Source: Gimesia maris (GTDB lineage Bacteria > Planctomycetota > Planctomycetia > Planctomycetales > Planctomycetaceae). From it: 64,000 bases of DNA. Made by a program: the position numbers and the translations under genes. The notes under the pieces were generated by a model, which did no database searches, was not told where the DNA came from, and was given only the letters and a program-made list of their open reading frames with translations. The stretch is taken from NCBI RefSeq assembly GCF_008298035.1, contig NZ_CP042910.1, positions 7,006,001 through 7,070,000 of the forward strand. The letters are read 5' to 3'. Positions within the stretch are counted from its first letter, which is position 1. Each line of letters begins with the position of its first letter. This document shows, in pieces, positions 52,064 through 60,538 of this stretch.

Positions 52064-52981
52064 TCAGGACCAGTGGTAATCCTTTTGTTTACGAAACCCG
52101 TTCAAGACCAGGGAACCGTCTTCATAAACATCCAGTGAACTGTACCCATTGTTATCCAGCCCGGAGCCTTCCACCATCGCAACCAGGGTGCAGTAATGGA
52201 TGCCTTTAATTTCGGAATATTTGTTGTGATGACTGTGCCCCTGAAAGACGGCAGTGACTTTGCCCGACTGTTCCAGAACGTTACGCACTTTCGAAGAATT
52301 TTTGACTGCGTGGGCATCTGTATCTTTCAGATCGAGCGGTTGATGTGCAAAAACAATCGTGGGAAGCATCGTTTGTTTCAGATCAACCTGCAGCCAGGAC
52401 AATTCTTCCGACGGGATATTCGCATCGGTCCATTTAAAATTCTTGCGACCATAAGGGGTGCCATCGCTTTTGAAACAGGAGTCCAGCACGACAAAATGAT
52501 AGCCGTTCCGATCGAATGAGTAGAACGACTCTTTCTGCCCGACTCCCTGCAGAAACTCATTTTTCGTCAACTGATCGACGCAATGATTTCCTAATACATA
52601 ATATTTGGGGAACGGTATCGCAGAAATCGCTTTGACCACTGTTTGCAAGTGTGTTTTTTCCTGCGCCAGAGATTTGCCGGAATCGATCAGATCCCCCTGA
52701 AAGACCACAAAATCAGGTCGATCGTTATGAAACTGTGTGGCGGCTTCCTTCAACTTAGCCAGTGTTTCACGATAATGACGTGAACCAGCAGGAGGTTTGT
52801 CTGCATAATGCAGATCAGTGACCAGTCCAATGCGTACCGCGCCCCGTTGGTTCGTATCGAAGGCACCAGACACCTGGCGACCCAGAGCTGGAAAAGTCAG
52901 GCCAGACAGTACCAAAGCGCCATTTTTCAGGAACGCTCGTCTCCCCAGAGATTTGATCGGGGACTGAGACTGCAGTTTCAT
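52064..52981 (-). CDS. Tat-exported calcineurin-like metallophosphoesterase
   Basis: This is a 305-residue protein from ATG 52981 (GAGGT upstream). A twin-arginine signal 'GRRAFLK' with a hydrophobic stretch is at residues 11-35. Metal motifs: 'IGLVTDLHYAD' (Asp, His), 'FVVFQGDLIDSG' (GDxxD-like), 'YVLGNHCVD' (GNH[ED] variant, with Cys where Asp or Glu is usual), 'IVFAHQPL' and 'FQGHSHHNKY' (GHxH-like). This is the five-motif set of metallophosphoesterases. The GNH-C replacement is worth noting, because that position helps catalysis in some members. The substrate, a periplasmic phosphate ester or diester, is unknown. Confidence 0.88.
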   Translation of the reverse strand: MKLQSQSPIKSLGRRAFLKNGALVLSGLTFPALGRQVSGAFDTNQRGAVRIGLVTDLHYADKPPAGSRHYRETLAKLKEAATQFHNDRPDFVVFQGDLIDSGKSLAQEKTHLQTVVKAISAIPFPKYYVLGNHCVDQLTKNEFLQGVGQKESFYSFDRNGYHFVVLDSCFKSDGTPYGRKNFKWTDANIPSEELSWLQVDLKQTMLPTIVFAHQPLDLKDTDAHAVKNSSKVRNVLEQSGKVTAVFQGHSHHNKYSEIKGIHYCTLVAMVEGSGLDNNGYSSLDVYEDGSLVLNGFRKQKDYHWS

Positions 52982-53115
52982 GTTACGACCTCTTTCATGC
53001 GGCAATTGAAATTTCGACTTAAGTCTCTATTGTGACTGATATTTGTTAAGTTACAATGTCCAGATGACGAATTTCAGTTTCCACTGCTGCTGCACAAAAA
53101 ATCAAAAAACCCTCA

Positions 53116-53143
53116 TTGACATGTCGTAACATCACGATATTAT
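53116..53143 (+). promoter_or_regulatory. promoter of the ArsR gene with internal operator
   Basis: TTGACA (53116-53121) and TATTAT (53138-53143) are 16 bp apart. Between them lies the imperfect dyad ATGTCGT-N6-ACGATAT (53121-53140). The same 20-bp site recurs inverted at 53489-53508, ahead of the rhodanese gene. A repressor bound here would block polymerase, so the ArsR protein probably represses itself. Confidence 0.65.
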
Positions 53144-53163
53144 ATACATGAGGTCAATGAATT

Positions 53164-53472
53164 ATGAAATTGAAAGAAACACCCGAATATAATGGCGCAG
53201 CACTGGAACAGGCTGCCGAGTGCCTGAAAGTTCTGGCGCATCCCGCACGGATCCGCATTGTGCAGTTACTGTTGCGCGGGCGTTATACCGTTGGAGAACT
53301 TGCTGAAGATTGCGGAATTCCCAGTAATGTGGCTTCAGAGCATTTACGGCTGATGCAGCGTTGCGGTTTTTTCGTCAGCGAACGGGAAGGCCGAAACGTT
53401 TATTACCGGATTGCAGAACCTCATCTGAACAAAATTATGGACTGCATCGAAGGCCGTTTTTTTGAGAATTGA
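53164..53472 (+). CDS. ArsR-family repressor, probable thiol/sulfur sensor
   Basis: This is a 102-residue protein. The winged-helix core 'LKVLAHPARIRIVQLLLRGRYTVGELAEDCGIPSNVASEHLRLMQRCGFFVSEREGRNVYYRI' is an ArsR/SmtB domain. Cysteines sit at 20, 49, 66 and 93. Cys49 at the end of helix 3 and Cys93 in the last helix have spacing like the sensing pair of BigR/SqrR-type persulfide sensors. The exact CxC metal site of ArsR is absent. The next gene is a rhodanese-membrane protein, typical of BigR/YgaV-type control of sulfide or persulfide detoxification. The identical operator before both genes supports direct regulation. The sensing role is inferred. Confidence 0.85.
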   Translation: MKLKETPEYNGAALEQAAECLKVLAHPARIRIVQLLLRGRYTVGELAEDCGIPSNVASEHLRLMQRCGFFVSEREGRNVYYRIAEPHLNKIMDCIEGRFFEN

Positions 53473-53488
53473 GTTTTTTTAGAACAAC

Positions 53489-53508
53489 ATATCGTATAAT
53501 TGCGACAT
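53489..53508 (+). promoter_or_regulatory. second ArsR-type operator, overlapping the rhodanese gene promoter
   Basis: ATATCGT-N6-GCGACAT (53489-53508) is the reverse complement of the form ATGTCGC-N6-ACGATAT, matching the operator at 53121-53140 at 13 of 14 arm positions. A perfect TATAAT (53495-53500) lies within it, 23 bp before the rhodanese start, so repressor binding would block initiation. Confidence 0.65.
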
Positions 53509-53522
53509 AACGAGGCTTTGAA

Positions 53523-54053
53523 ATGGCAGATATTCAAACAATTAAACCTGACGTCCTGGCAAAAAAACAACAGGATAAAGCAGTTTACCTGATCGATGTT
53601 CGAACGCCGGCTGAATTCCGGGAAGTCCATGCACCCATTGCCGTCAATATTCCACTGGATCAACTGACCGCGGAACAAATCAAAGACCGGGTCAATGGAA
53701 ACGGGGCTGACCCGGTATACCTGATCTGCCAGAGCGGGAACCGTTCTTCCAAAGCCTGCCAGAAACTGATCGATGCCGGTTTCGTCAACGTCATCAGCGT
53801 AGAAGGGGGCACCAAAGCATGGGAGGCAGAAGGTTTGCCTGTGAATCGTGGAAAAAAGACGATCTCACTGGAACGGCAGGTACGTATTGCCGCTGGATTT
53901 CTGGTTCTGACAGGAGCCCTGTTAGGTATGTTTGTGAATCCCTGGTTCAGCGGACTTTCTGCATTCGTGGGTGCTGGTCTGATGTTCGCAGGAATTACCG
54001 ATACCTGTGGCATGGCGATGATCCTGGCAAAAATGCCATGGAACCGTGCTTAA
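53523..54053 (+). CDS. membrane-anchored rhodanese (YgaP-like, rhodanese + DUF2892)
   Basis: This is a 176-residue protein. The rhodanese domain at residues 15-105 contains 'YLIDVRTPAEFREVHAPIAVNIPLDQL' and the active-site loop 'LICQSGNRSSKACQ' (Cys69). Residues 120-170 are two transmembrane helices in a DUF2892 region ('QVRIAAGFLVLTGALLGMFVNPWFSGLSAFVGAGLMFAGITDTCGMAMILAKMPWN'). This is the YgaP architecture: a membrane-bound sulfurtransferase that carries persulfide sulfur, linked to sulfide or thiosulfate metabolism. It follows the ArsR gene by 50 bp but has its own promoter and operator, and it ends before a strong terminator. Confidence 0.93.
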   Translation: MADIQTIKPDVLAKKQQDKAVYLIDVRTPAEFREVHAPIAVNIPLDQLTAEQIKDRVNGNGADPVYLICQSGNRSSKACQKLIDAGFVNVISVEGGTKAWEAEGLPVNRGKKTISLERQVRIAAGFLVLTGALLGMFVNPWFSGLSAFVGAGLMFAGITDTCGMAMILAKMPWNRA

Positions 54054-54130
54054 TGCCGATAATACTGAAGCGAGGAGCGCGTGCGATGAATTAATAGAAC
54101 CCACAAAATATCACCTCAGATGCAATAGAA

Positions 54131-54172
54131 AAACCTCTGCCTGTTCCAGTAAAATACAGGCAGAGGTTTTTT
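54131..54172 (+). terminator. rho-independent terminator after the rhodanese gene
   Basis: AACCTCTGCCTGT pairs with ACAGGCAGAGGTT (13 bp) around a loop of about 13 bases, then TTTTTTC. It lies 78 bp after the stop codon and separates the sulfur operon from the TPR gene. Confidence 0.92.
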
Positions 54173-54193
54173 CATTTATCTTCAGGATTTTCT

Positions 54194-54730
54194 ATGGTTA
54201 TTCTGCCTGCTTCTCGCCCCAAACGGTACCTGAATGCCGCGGAAGGTTATCTGATCCTTGAGATGCCGGAACAGGCTTTGCGAGAACTGTCCCGCATTAC
54301 TGCAGCAGATCGAGATTCGGAAAAATACTATCGACTGCTGGGGCAGGCCCAGCAACTGGCGACCCACTACCAGGAAGCTTTAGACGCATATCAGCATGCT
54401 TACGATAAAGATTCAGAAAACCTGACGACCCTGATGGGTATGGCCTGGTGTTTCAAACGGACCGACCAGTTGTCAGCTGCGATCTCAATCATGGAGGAAG
54501 CGTATCAACATCATGCAGACGAGCCTGTCGTCCTGTATAACCTCTCCTGTTATTTCACCCTGGCGGGAGATAAAGTAAAAGCGATCTCCTGGCTGGGGCG
54601 TTCGTTGCGGATGGAGCCCGGATTAATAAAATTAATTCATGATGAACCAGACTTCGATTCTCTGCGGAGTGACAAAGACTTCCGGTTCGTAGTAGAATCT
54701 GCTGAGAATAAAACGTCCCAGAATACTTAG
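54194..54730 (+). CDS. TPR-repeat protein, unknown partner
   Basis: This is a 178-residue soluble protein without signal peptide. Helical repeats with TPR spacing are visible at about 15-48 ('AAEGYLILEMPEQALRELSRI'), 53-86 ('YYRLLGQAQQLATHYQEALDAYQHAY') and 88-121 ('LMGMAWCFKRTDQLSAAISIMEEAY'). A fourth, degenerate repeat ends at about 155. Such proteins bind peptides or other proteins. The ATG comes 22 bp after the terminator of the preceding operon. It is followed by an M28 peptidase gene 84 bp downstream in the same direction; a joint operon is possible but not shown. Confidence 0.8.
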   Translation: MVILPASRPKRYLNAAEGYLILEMPEQALRELSRITAADRDSEKYYRLLGQAQQLATHYQEALDAYQHAYDKDSENLTTLMGMAWCFKRTDQLSAAISIMEEAYQHHADEPVVLYNLSCYFTLAGDKVKAISWLGRSLRMEPGLIKLIHDEPDFDSLRSDKDFRFVVESAENKTSQNT

Positions 54731-54814
54731 TATGATTTCAGTCAATAGGGTCAATCGGTCAATAAGACCGGTCCTGCTTCCAACGGGCCACTCAGGGAAT
54801 CGAAAGTCATCAAT

Positions 54815-55699
54815 ATGGATATTGACACCCGCCGCCTGAAACAGCACTGCGATGAACTGTGTAAAACAATCCGTCCTGCAGAAAGCGAAGCGCTGGAAAC
54901 AGCCCGTCTGTATGTCATCCGGGAACTGGAAGCGACAGGCTGGCAGGTGGAGCGGCATCCGTTTCAAGCTCAGGATTCGCTGCTGGTTCAGTGGTCAGGT
55001 CAGAATCTGATCGCCCGGCATCCCGATCTGACAAATCCGGACAAACCCTTATTCTGTGTCGGCGCGCACCTCGATACCCGCCCTGAGTCACCTGGAGCTG
55101 ATGACAATACGAGCGCCGTTGCCGCTCTGCTTGAAATGGCCCGCCTGCTACCCGATGCTTCAGGCTCAGAAAACCAGTGGAGCATTGAACTGGTTGCCTT
55201 CGATCTGGAAGAAAACGGCATGCTGGGGGGCGCCGAACATGCAATGTTACGTTCGCAGCAACAGACCGACCTCCGCGGCATGGTCTCTCTGGAAATGCTG
55301 GGATACTGCGATCATACACCGGGCAGTCAGACGCTGCCCCATGATCTGGCAGGCCTGTATCCGGATACCGGAGACTTCATCGCCGTTGTCGGTAATCAGA
55401 ATTCAACAGACCTGATCGCCGCATTTCAGAACGGAATGCAAGCTGTACCAGAGCTGCCGGTAGAAGTATTGCAGGTCCCTCAAAATGGCGAACTGCTTCA
55501 AGCCACCCGTTTAAGCGATCACAGCCCGTTCTGGGACGCCGGCTATCCGGCGCTAATGATTACCGACACCAGTTTTCTCAGAAATCCGCATTACCACCAG
55601 CCAACAGATACCGTAGATACACTCGACTTTGAATTTCTGGGAAAAGTTTCACAAGGCTGTCTGGAATCAACGAAACGGATTCTGGCAAACGGATATTGA
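54815..55699 (+). CDS. M28-family zinc aminopeptidase
   Basis: This is a 294-residue protein that begins without a signal peptide. Zinc-site residues are visible: 'VGAHLDTRPESPGADDNTSA' (His85, Asp87, Asp96 or 97), 'FDLEENGMLGGAEHA' (catalytic Glu132 and metal Glu133), and late 'NPHYHQPTDTVDTLDFEFLGK' with the last His. This pattern is the co-catalytic two-zinc site of M28 peptidases. These remove N-terminal residues from peptides, or, in relatives, modify amino-acid derivatives. The absence of an export signal implies a cytoplasmic role. The family block is short for the whole group (usually 300-450 residues), consistent with the minimal catalytic domain. Confidence 0.9.
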   Translation: MDIDTRRLKQHCDELCKTIRPAESEALETARLYVIRELEATGWQVERHPFQAQDSLLVQWSGQNLIARHPDLTNPDKPLFCVGAHLDTRPESPGADDNTSAVAALLEMARLLPDASGSENQWSIELVAFDLEENGMLGGAEHAMLRSQQQTDLRGMVSLEMLGYCDHTPGSQTLPHDLAGLYPDTGDFIAVVGNQNSTDLIAAFQNGMQAVPELPVEVLQVPQNGELLQATRLSDHSPFWDAGYPALMITDTSFLRNPHYHQPTDTVDTLDFEFLGKVSQGCLESTKRILANGY

Positions 55700-55744
55700 T
55701 AACTCTGAATCACCTTACTACAAGACAGGGAATATAGATCGAAA

Positions 55745-56512
55745 ATGAATGATACGACTCAGGAAGAAAAAGAGCTTCTCCATATAACAGAACTGTCCCG
55801 ACAGCAACGACGTGTCATTGGCGTATTGCTGGAGAAAGCGTTTACCACACCAGATCAGTACCCGCTTACCTTGAAAGCAGTCACTACAGGTTGTAACCAG
55901 AAGAGTAACCGGGACCCCGTTTCAAACTACAGCGAATCTCAGGTTTTTGAAACGCTGGATACCTTGCGGGAAATGGGGCTCGTGGCAGTGATTCATTCAG
56001 ACAGTGGTCGCACAGAACGATATCGCCACTACATGCGACGCCGGTTCAATTTCACGGAACCTCAACTGGCGATACTGACAGAGCTCTGGCTTCGTGGTCG
56101 ACAGACCATGGGAGAATTACGTGGCCGCGCCAGCCGTATGGTACCCATTGAAACACTGGACGATTTACGCAACGAATTTAAAGGACTTCTGGATCAGAAG
56201 TATGTACAATCCAATGGCAGTATTGAACGTCGCGGCATCGAAGTCGATCACAACTGGTACCAGGAGCGAGAAGGCAAGACACTGGGATTTGAACACTCCC
56301 CGGAAGAGGAACCCGCAGCAATAGAAAGGGAGCCCTCCTCCTCCGCTGCTGCTCCGAAAGCTGCCACACCTGATCTATCTGAATTTTCTGCAGTCATTGA
56401 ACAGCTGCAGCATGAAAACCAGTCTCTCAGGCGGGAGATTGAAACAATCACCCAATCGCTGGAAGAGCTGAAACATCAGTTGATCGAACTGAAACAGGAG
56501 CTGGGTAGTTAA
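55745..56512 (+). CDS. YceH (DUF480) family protein
   Basis: This is a 255-residue protein. The N-terminal half has two winged-helix-like DUF480 domains: 'QRRVIGVLLEKAFTTPDQYPLTLKAVTTGCNQKSNRDPV', then 'ESQVFETLDTLREMGLVAVIHSDSGRTERYRHYMRRRFNFTEPQLAILTELWLRGRQTMGELRGRASRM'. It then has a variable acidic, Ala/Pro-rich linker and a heptad-like coiled coil (residues 218-253, 'LQHENQSLRREIETITQSLEELKHQLIELKQEL'). The domain structure suggests DNA or protein binding; function in bacteria is not well established. The C-terminal coiled coil is an addition to the usual 210-residue YceH and probably drives dimerisation. Confidence 0.9.
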   Translation: MNDTTQEEKELLHITELSRQQRRVIGVLLEKAFTTPDQYPLTLKAVTTGCNQKSNRDPVSNYSESQVFETLDTLREMGLVAVIHSDSGRTERYRHYMRRRFNFTEPQLAILTELWLRGRQTMGELRGRASRMVPIETLDDLRNEFKGLLDQKYVQSNGSIERRGIEVDHNWYQEREGKTLGFEHSPEEEPAAIEREPSSSAAAPKAATPDLSEFSAVIEQLQHENQSLRREIETITQSLEELKHQLIELKQELGS

Positions 56513-56549
56513 TCACCAGATATATAAACCTATCTCAAGTTGAGCCGCC

Positions 56550-57959
56550 ATGATCAATCCGTTCTATGCAATGTCATGCCTGTTGCTGATCCTGTTTGCC
56601 CAGCCGGCTCTCTCTCTGGGCCTGGCTGCCGACCGGCCCAATCTGATTTCGATTGTGACCGACGACCAGGGACGCTGGGCCATGGGGCTGTATGGGAACC
56701 GACAGATTCATACGCCGCACATGGATCAGATTGGAAAACAGGGGGCAGTCTTCACCAATGCATTTGTAGCAACTCCTGTCTGCTCACCCAGTCGGGCGAC
56801 GTTTCTCTCCGGCAGATTTCCGACAGAGTTGAAGATTACCGACTGGATTTCATCCGAGGAAGCGCAAGAGGGAGCCGGCCTCACAGCGATGACCTGGCCG
56901 GAAGTATTGCAGCAACATGGGTATCAGACTGCTTTAATCGGTAAATGGCATCTGGGTGAATTGAATCAGTTCCATCCGCATGAAAAGGGTTTTGGACACT
57001 TCATGGGATTTCTTGCAGGGGGCACACGTCCCATGAATCCCACACTGGAAATCAAGGGAGAGACGCAAAAACGGAAAGGCTCCCTGCCCGATCTGCTGGT
57101 AGATGACGCGATCAATTTTATCCGTACATCCAAAGATAAACCCTTTGCACTCTGCCTGCATTTCAGAGCTCCACATACTCCCTATGGTCCTGTTCCCGAA
57201 CAGGATTCAGCACATTACGAAGGAATGAAAATTGATGTGCCCATCACCCCAGGAGTAATTCCCGAACAGATTCGTCAGAAAAATAAAGAATACTATGCGA
57301 GTGTCTCTTCGGTCGATCGTAATATCGGTCGCCTGCTGAAGGAACTCGACCAGCTGCGACTTGCAGAGAATACGCTGGTCATCTTCACCAGTGATCACGG
57401 TTATAACAATGGTCGCCACGGAGTCAGCACCAAAGGAAACGGCCACTGGATTGCCGGGGGAGTGACAGGACCCAAACGCCCTAACATGTGGGACACTTCC
57501 ATCCGCGTGCCACTGGTGATGCGCTGGCCCGCCGTGATTAAACCGGGGACTCAATTCGACGAAATAGTATCAAATATAGACATGTTCAAATTTGTATTAG
57601 GTGCGTTGAAAATTCCGCAACCGGCGAATCTCAAGCTACACGGAATCGACTATTCCCCTTTACTGTTTGGGCAACCCGCGCCTGTCAGGAAAGCGCTGTT
57701 CGGTCAATATGATCTGCATAACAATGGATTAGCCTATCTCCGAATGATCAGGACCCCCAAACTGAAGTACGTTAAACATTATCGTGCCCGGAATATGGAT
57801 GAATTGTATGATCTGGAAACGGATCCCGGAGAAAACACGAATCTGCTGCAGCGCCGCACGAGAAAAAACTGGCAGGATACTGCTGATCTGCTGGAGGACC
57901 AGCTGATTGAATGGCAAAAATCGATCCAGGATCCAATTCTTGAACCTGCTTATGAATAA
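56550..57959 (+). CDS. secreted sulfatase 3
   Basis: This is a 469-residue protein with signal peptide residues 5-26. 'NLISIVTDDQGRWAMGLYGN' (metal Asp38-39) and 'TPVCSPSRATFLSG' (Cys78, formylglycine) form the active site, completed by 'LIGKWHLGE', 'RAPHTPYGP', 'VIFTSDHGYNNGRHG' and 'WDTSIRVPLVMRWP'. The subgroup resembles heparan/N-sulfoglucosamine-type bacterial sulfatases rather than the arylsulfatase at 50480. It starts 37 bp after yceH and ends at a non-coding stretch before the CPPC lipoprotein. Together with the other two sulfatases it shows investment in sulfated polymers, as expected for a marine planctomycete. Confidence 0.92.
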   Translation: MINPFYAMSCLLLILFAQPALSLGLAADRPNLISIVTDDQGRWAMGLYGNRQIHTPHMDQIGKQGAVFTNAFVATPVCSPSRATFLSGRFPTELKITDWISSEEAQEGAGLTAMTWPEVLQQHGYQTALIGKWHLGELNQFHPHEKGFGHFMGFLAGGTRPMNPTLEIKGETQKRKGSLPDLLVDDAINFIRTSKDKPFALCLHFRAPHTPYGPVPEQDSAHYEGMKIDVPITPGVIPEQIRQKNKEYYASVSSVDRNIGRLLKELDQLRLAENTLVIFTSDHGYNNGRHGVSTKGNGHWIAGGVTGPKRPNMWDTSIRVPLVMRWPAVIKPGTQFDEIVSNIDMFKFVLGALKIPQPANLKLHGIDYSPLLFGQPAPVRKALFGQYDLHNNGLAYLRMIRTPKLKYVKHYRARNMDELYDLETDPGENTNLLQRRTRKNWQDTADLLEDQLIEWQKSIQDPILEPAYE

Positions 57960-58120
57960 CAGGTTAGGTCACAAAGCAGGAAACAGCTGTCCCCTGCCCT
58001 ATTTTCAGAAGATTAGTGATTTTTATTTAATATCCATCAACATTTGTATGGATTTCGTATAAAACCAGAATACGAATACCCTTTTTGAGATCACCTGTAC
58101 TTTACCCTTTGAGGAAAAAT

Positions 58121-60442
58121 ATGTTTTCTATTTCGCGCACGAGCCTGCTGCTGCTGTGTCTGATCATGGTTTCTGCAGGCTGTCAGAAAGCCTCTGATTC
58201 AGCCACTGATAACCAATCCTCTTCGCCCGATGCAGCGACTTCTGATGTCGCAAGCCCCAAAGCAGATGCCAAAACCTCAGAGATGGCATCGAAAGAAGCT
58301 GGCGATGAAAAAACAGAAAAGGAAGAGCCCAAGCCTTTAGAATTACCAAAAACCGTCAAAGGGAACTGGGTACTCATGCTGCCTCAACAGCAGCAAATGA
58401 TGCCACTCTATCTTTTCAAAATCTCTCCCCCCGGCGAGTCCACTGACCCAGAGGAAAAAACGGAAGAGAAAGCAGACGAAAAAACAAAAGCAGGCACAGA
58501 AGCAGTCGTCCTGCTTTCAAGAGGGACGGAAGTGTTACCAGCGAAAATCCTGTCTTCCAAAGCAACCGCCGAAACGGTTGAATTTGACGAAAGCCTGATC
58601 AACGAAGGTGAAGAGGTCATCCGTTTGAATTTTCAAGGGACTCTCGATAAGGGTGCCATCCTGGGGAATATTTCATTTAATGGTGAAAACTGTGTGCCCG
58701 CCCTCCTGCTGCCCACGCTCGAAAAAGATATGTCAAAGATTAAAGAACCCCTGCCCGCTCCCGGGTTTCAGGAATTCGTCCAGGCGATGCAGACTGATGA
58801 TCCTTTTAAGAGTCTTAACGAATTCACCCAAAACGAGCGTATGAAAACCGTACCCGTGGCTCTGGATGCTTACACTCGTCTGATTGCAGTTGCTCTCAGT
58901 CAGAAAAAAGATTCCAAGACCGTGGAAGAAATTGTAAATCGCTATGTCGAAACCTCCGCAATCTGGGGAAAACGACTGCAGGTTAACGCCTTGGTCAGCT
59001 CAGGTTCCATGCTGGCACGCAGTGAAACGGATGCCAGCATTGCCACTCAATATCTGGACCAGGCTGAAAAAGCCATCAAAGAGGGAGTGACGCCCCTGGC
59101 AGGCTGGGACCAGGAGCTGGCTCTGGCGAAGGCACGAGTGGGTCTCAAATCCGATAATCCCGAGCAAATTAAAGCAGCGGGCAAACTGCTGCAGGAAGAA
59201 GTCAAAAAACACCCTCAAGATCGTGAACTGCTGACAGAACTGGTCAGCTATGAAAAATCCCATGGGAGTATCGATAAAGCCATTGAACATCTGGGAATCC
59301 TGGCAGGTTCGCCACTGTCATTTCGCGAACGTCAGCTGATTGCAGCATCGCAGCAGAACCCGGAACTCGTAAAATTTGAAAATCCTCAGGATACTTTGAC
59401 AACGCTCTGGAAAAAGAAACATGGTTCAACAGAGGGGCTGGATGAGTATCTTACTAAATCTTTCCGACGTTACCTGGACAGTTTTGTGTCCAAGGAAGCA
59501 AAAGAAGTTGATTTGAAAAAAGGAAACCGTGTTTCGCTGATCGAGTTGTTCACCGGAGCATCCTGTCCTCCCTGTGTAGCTGCCGACCTGGCGACAGGTG
59601 TGATTGAATCATCGTTCCCTCACTCCAAGGTCATCGTTTTACGATATCACCAGCATATTCCAGCTCCTGATCCACTAACCAATCCTGATTCAGAAGCACG
59701 GTTCATCCTGTATAATCATGGGGGAACTCCTTCGACGAATCTGAACGGTCAGGCGGTTACAGGGGTCGCCGGCGGTGTCGAACAGGTTGGGTCATCCTAC
59801 AATCAACTTCTTGAGGCTTTGATTCCAGCACTCTCAGAAAACACCGATGTCAAAATCGAATTATCTGCCGTTGCCAAAGATGGTAAACTGGTACTGAAAG
59901 CCAATGCCACCGGAACTGAGGATATTAAAGAGCCCCTTCGTCTGGTAGCAGTCCTTGCGGAAGAAGAACTGTCGTTTCAAGCTCCCAACGGGATTAACGT
60001 GCATGACATGATTGTTCGTTCCATGTTGAGGGAACCGAACGGTTTTCCTGCTGTTGATGGAAAATTGACACTGGATAAAACCATCCCTCTGAATGAATTC
60101 AAAAGCCGAATCACAGATTATCTGTCAGCCTTTGAAGAAAAATCAGGAGCCAACTTCACTGGCGCACCTCTGGGATTGGATCATCTGGAATTTGTCGTCT
60201 TCGTACAAGGCGAGCTATCAAAAGATGTCTTCCAGGTCGCATCTGTTCCCGTTTCCGGCGTGATTAATTTCAAGTCTGAGAAGCCCCAGACAGACGCGAA
60301 ACCGGAAACCAAGCCAGCGGTCAAAGCGGAAAAACCGGAAGCAAAACCGGAAGCAAAACCGGAAGCAAAACCGGAAGCAAAGCCGGAAGCAAAGCCGGAA
60401 GCGAAGCCGGAAGCGAAGCCGGAAGCGAAGAAAGACAAATAA
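58121..60442 (+). CDS. lipoprotein with thioredoxin-like CPPC domain and KPEA-repeat tail
   Basis: This is a 773-residue protein from ATG 58121 (GAGG upstream). Lipobox 'VSAGC' with Cys21 attaches it to a membrane. An acidic, disordered region to about 130 is followed by a helical, TPR-like middle (about 250-440: 'FVQAMQTDDPFKSLNEF', 'KAIKEGVTPLAGWDQELALAKARVGL'). A thioredoxin-like domain has the redox pair CPPC (Cys482, Cys485) in 'IELFTGASCPPCVAADLATG' and a beta region 'GTPSTNLNGQAVTGV'. The tail has eight KPEA repeats. The CPPC pair should be redox-active outside the cytoplasm. A protein that renews disulfides or senses oxidation at the surface is plausible, though unproven. Confidence 0.85.
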   Translation: MFSISRTSLLLLCLIMVSAGCQKASDSATDNQSSSPDAATSDVASPKADAKTSEMASKEAGDEKTEKEEPKPLELPKTVKGNWVLMLPQQQQMMPLYLFKISPPGESTDPEEKTEEKADEKTKAGTEAVVLLSRGTEVLPAKILSSKATAETVEFDESLINEGEEVIRLNFQGTLDKGAILGNISFNGENCVPALLLPTLEKDMSKIKEPLPAPGFQEFVQAMQTDDPFKSLNEFTQNERMKTVPVALDAYTRLIAVALSQKKDSKTVEEIVNRYVETSAIWGKRLQVNALVSSGSMLARSETDASIATQYLDQAEKAIKEGVTPLAGWDQELALAKARVGLKSDNPEQIKAAGKLLQEEVKKHPQDRELLTELVSYEKSHGSIDKAIEHLGILAGSPLSFRERQLIAASQQNPELVKFENPQDTLTTLWKKKHGSTEGLDEYLTKSFRRYLDSFVSKEAKEVDLKKGNRVSLIELFTGASCPPCVAADLATGVIESSFPHSKVIVLRYHQHIPAPDPLTNPDSEARFILYNHGGTPSTNLNGQAVTGVAGGVEQVGSSYNQLLEALIPALSENTDVKIELSAVAKDGKLVLKANATGTEDIKEPLRLVAVLAEEELSFQAPNGINVHDMIVRSMLREPNGFPAVDGKLTLDKTIPLNEFKSRITDYLSAFEEKSGANFTGAPLGLDHLEFVVFVQGELSKDVFQVASVPVSGVINFKSEKPQTDAKPETKPAVKAEKPEAKPEAKPEAKPEAKPEAKPEAKPEAKPEAKKDK
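60332..60427 (+). repeat. eight 12-bp tandem repeats coding KPEA
   Basis: Eight copies of AARCCGGAAGCR encode KPEA x8 at the C-terminus of the lipoprotein. Third-position variants (AAA/AAG, GCA/GCG) change block-wise along the array, a sign of stepwise duplication. Unit number probably varies between strains. Confidence 0.9.
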
Positions 60443-60474
60443 CCTTTTACTTAGCTACGGAAAACGGATACGAA

Positions 60475-60509
60475 AAAACAGGGCACGGATCATCCATGCC
60501 CTGTTTTTT
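60475..60509. terminator. bidirectional hairpin terminator between convergent genes
   Basis: AAAAACAGGGCA pairs with TGCCCTGTTTTTT (11-12 bp stem, 9-base loop), with T-runs on both strands. It closes both the lipoprotein transcript (plus) and the coiled-coil gene transcript (minus). Confidence 0.9.
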
Positions 60510-60538
60510 GTTCAAGCCACTTTCAGCCAGGAGACTGT

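Noticed and set aside
60181..60438. Minus-strand frame rich in FASG repeats.
   Set aside because: It is the antisense of the KPEA repeat.
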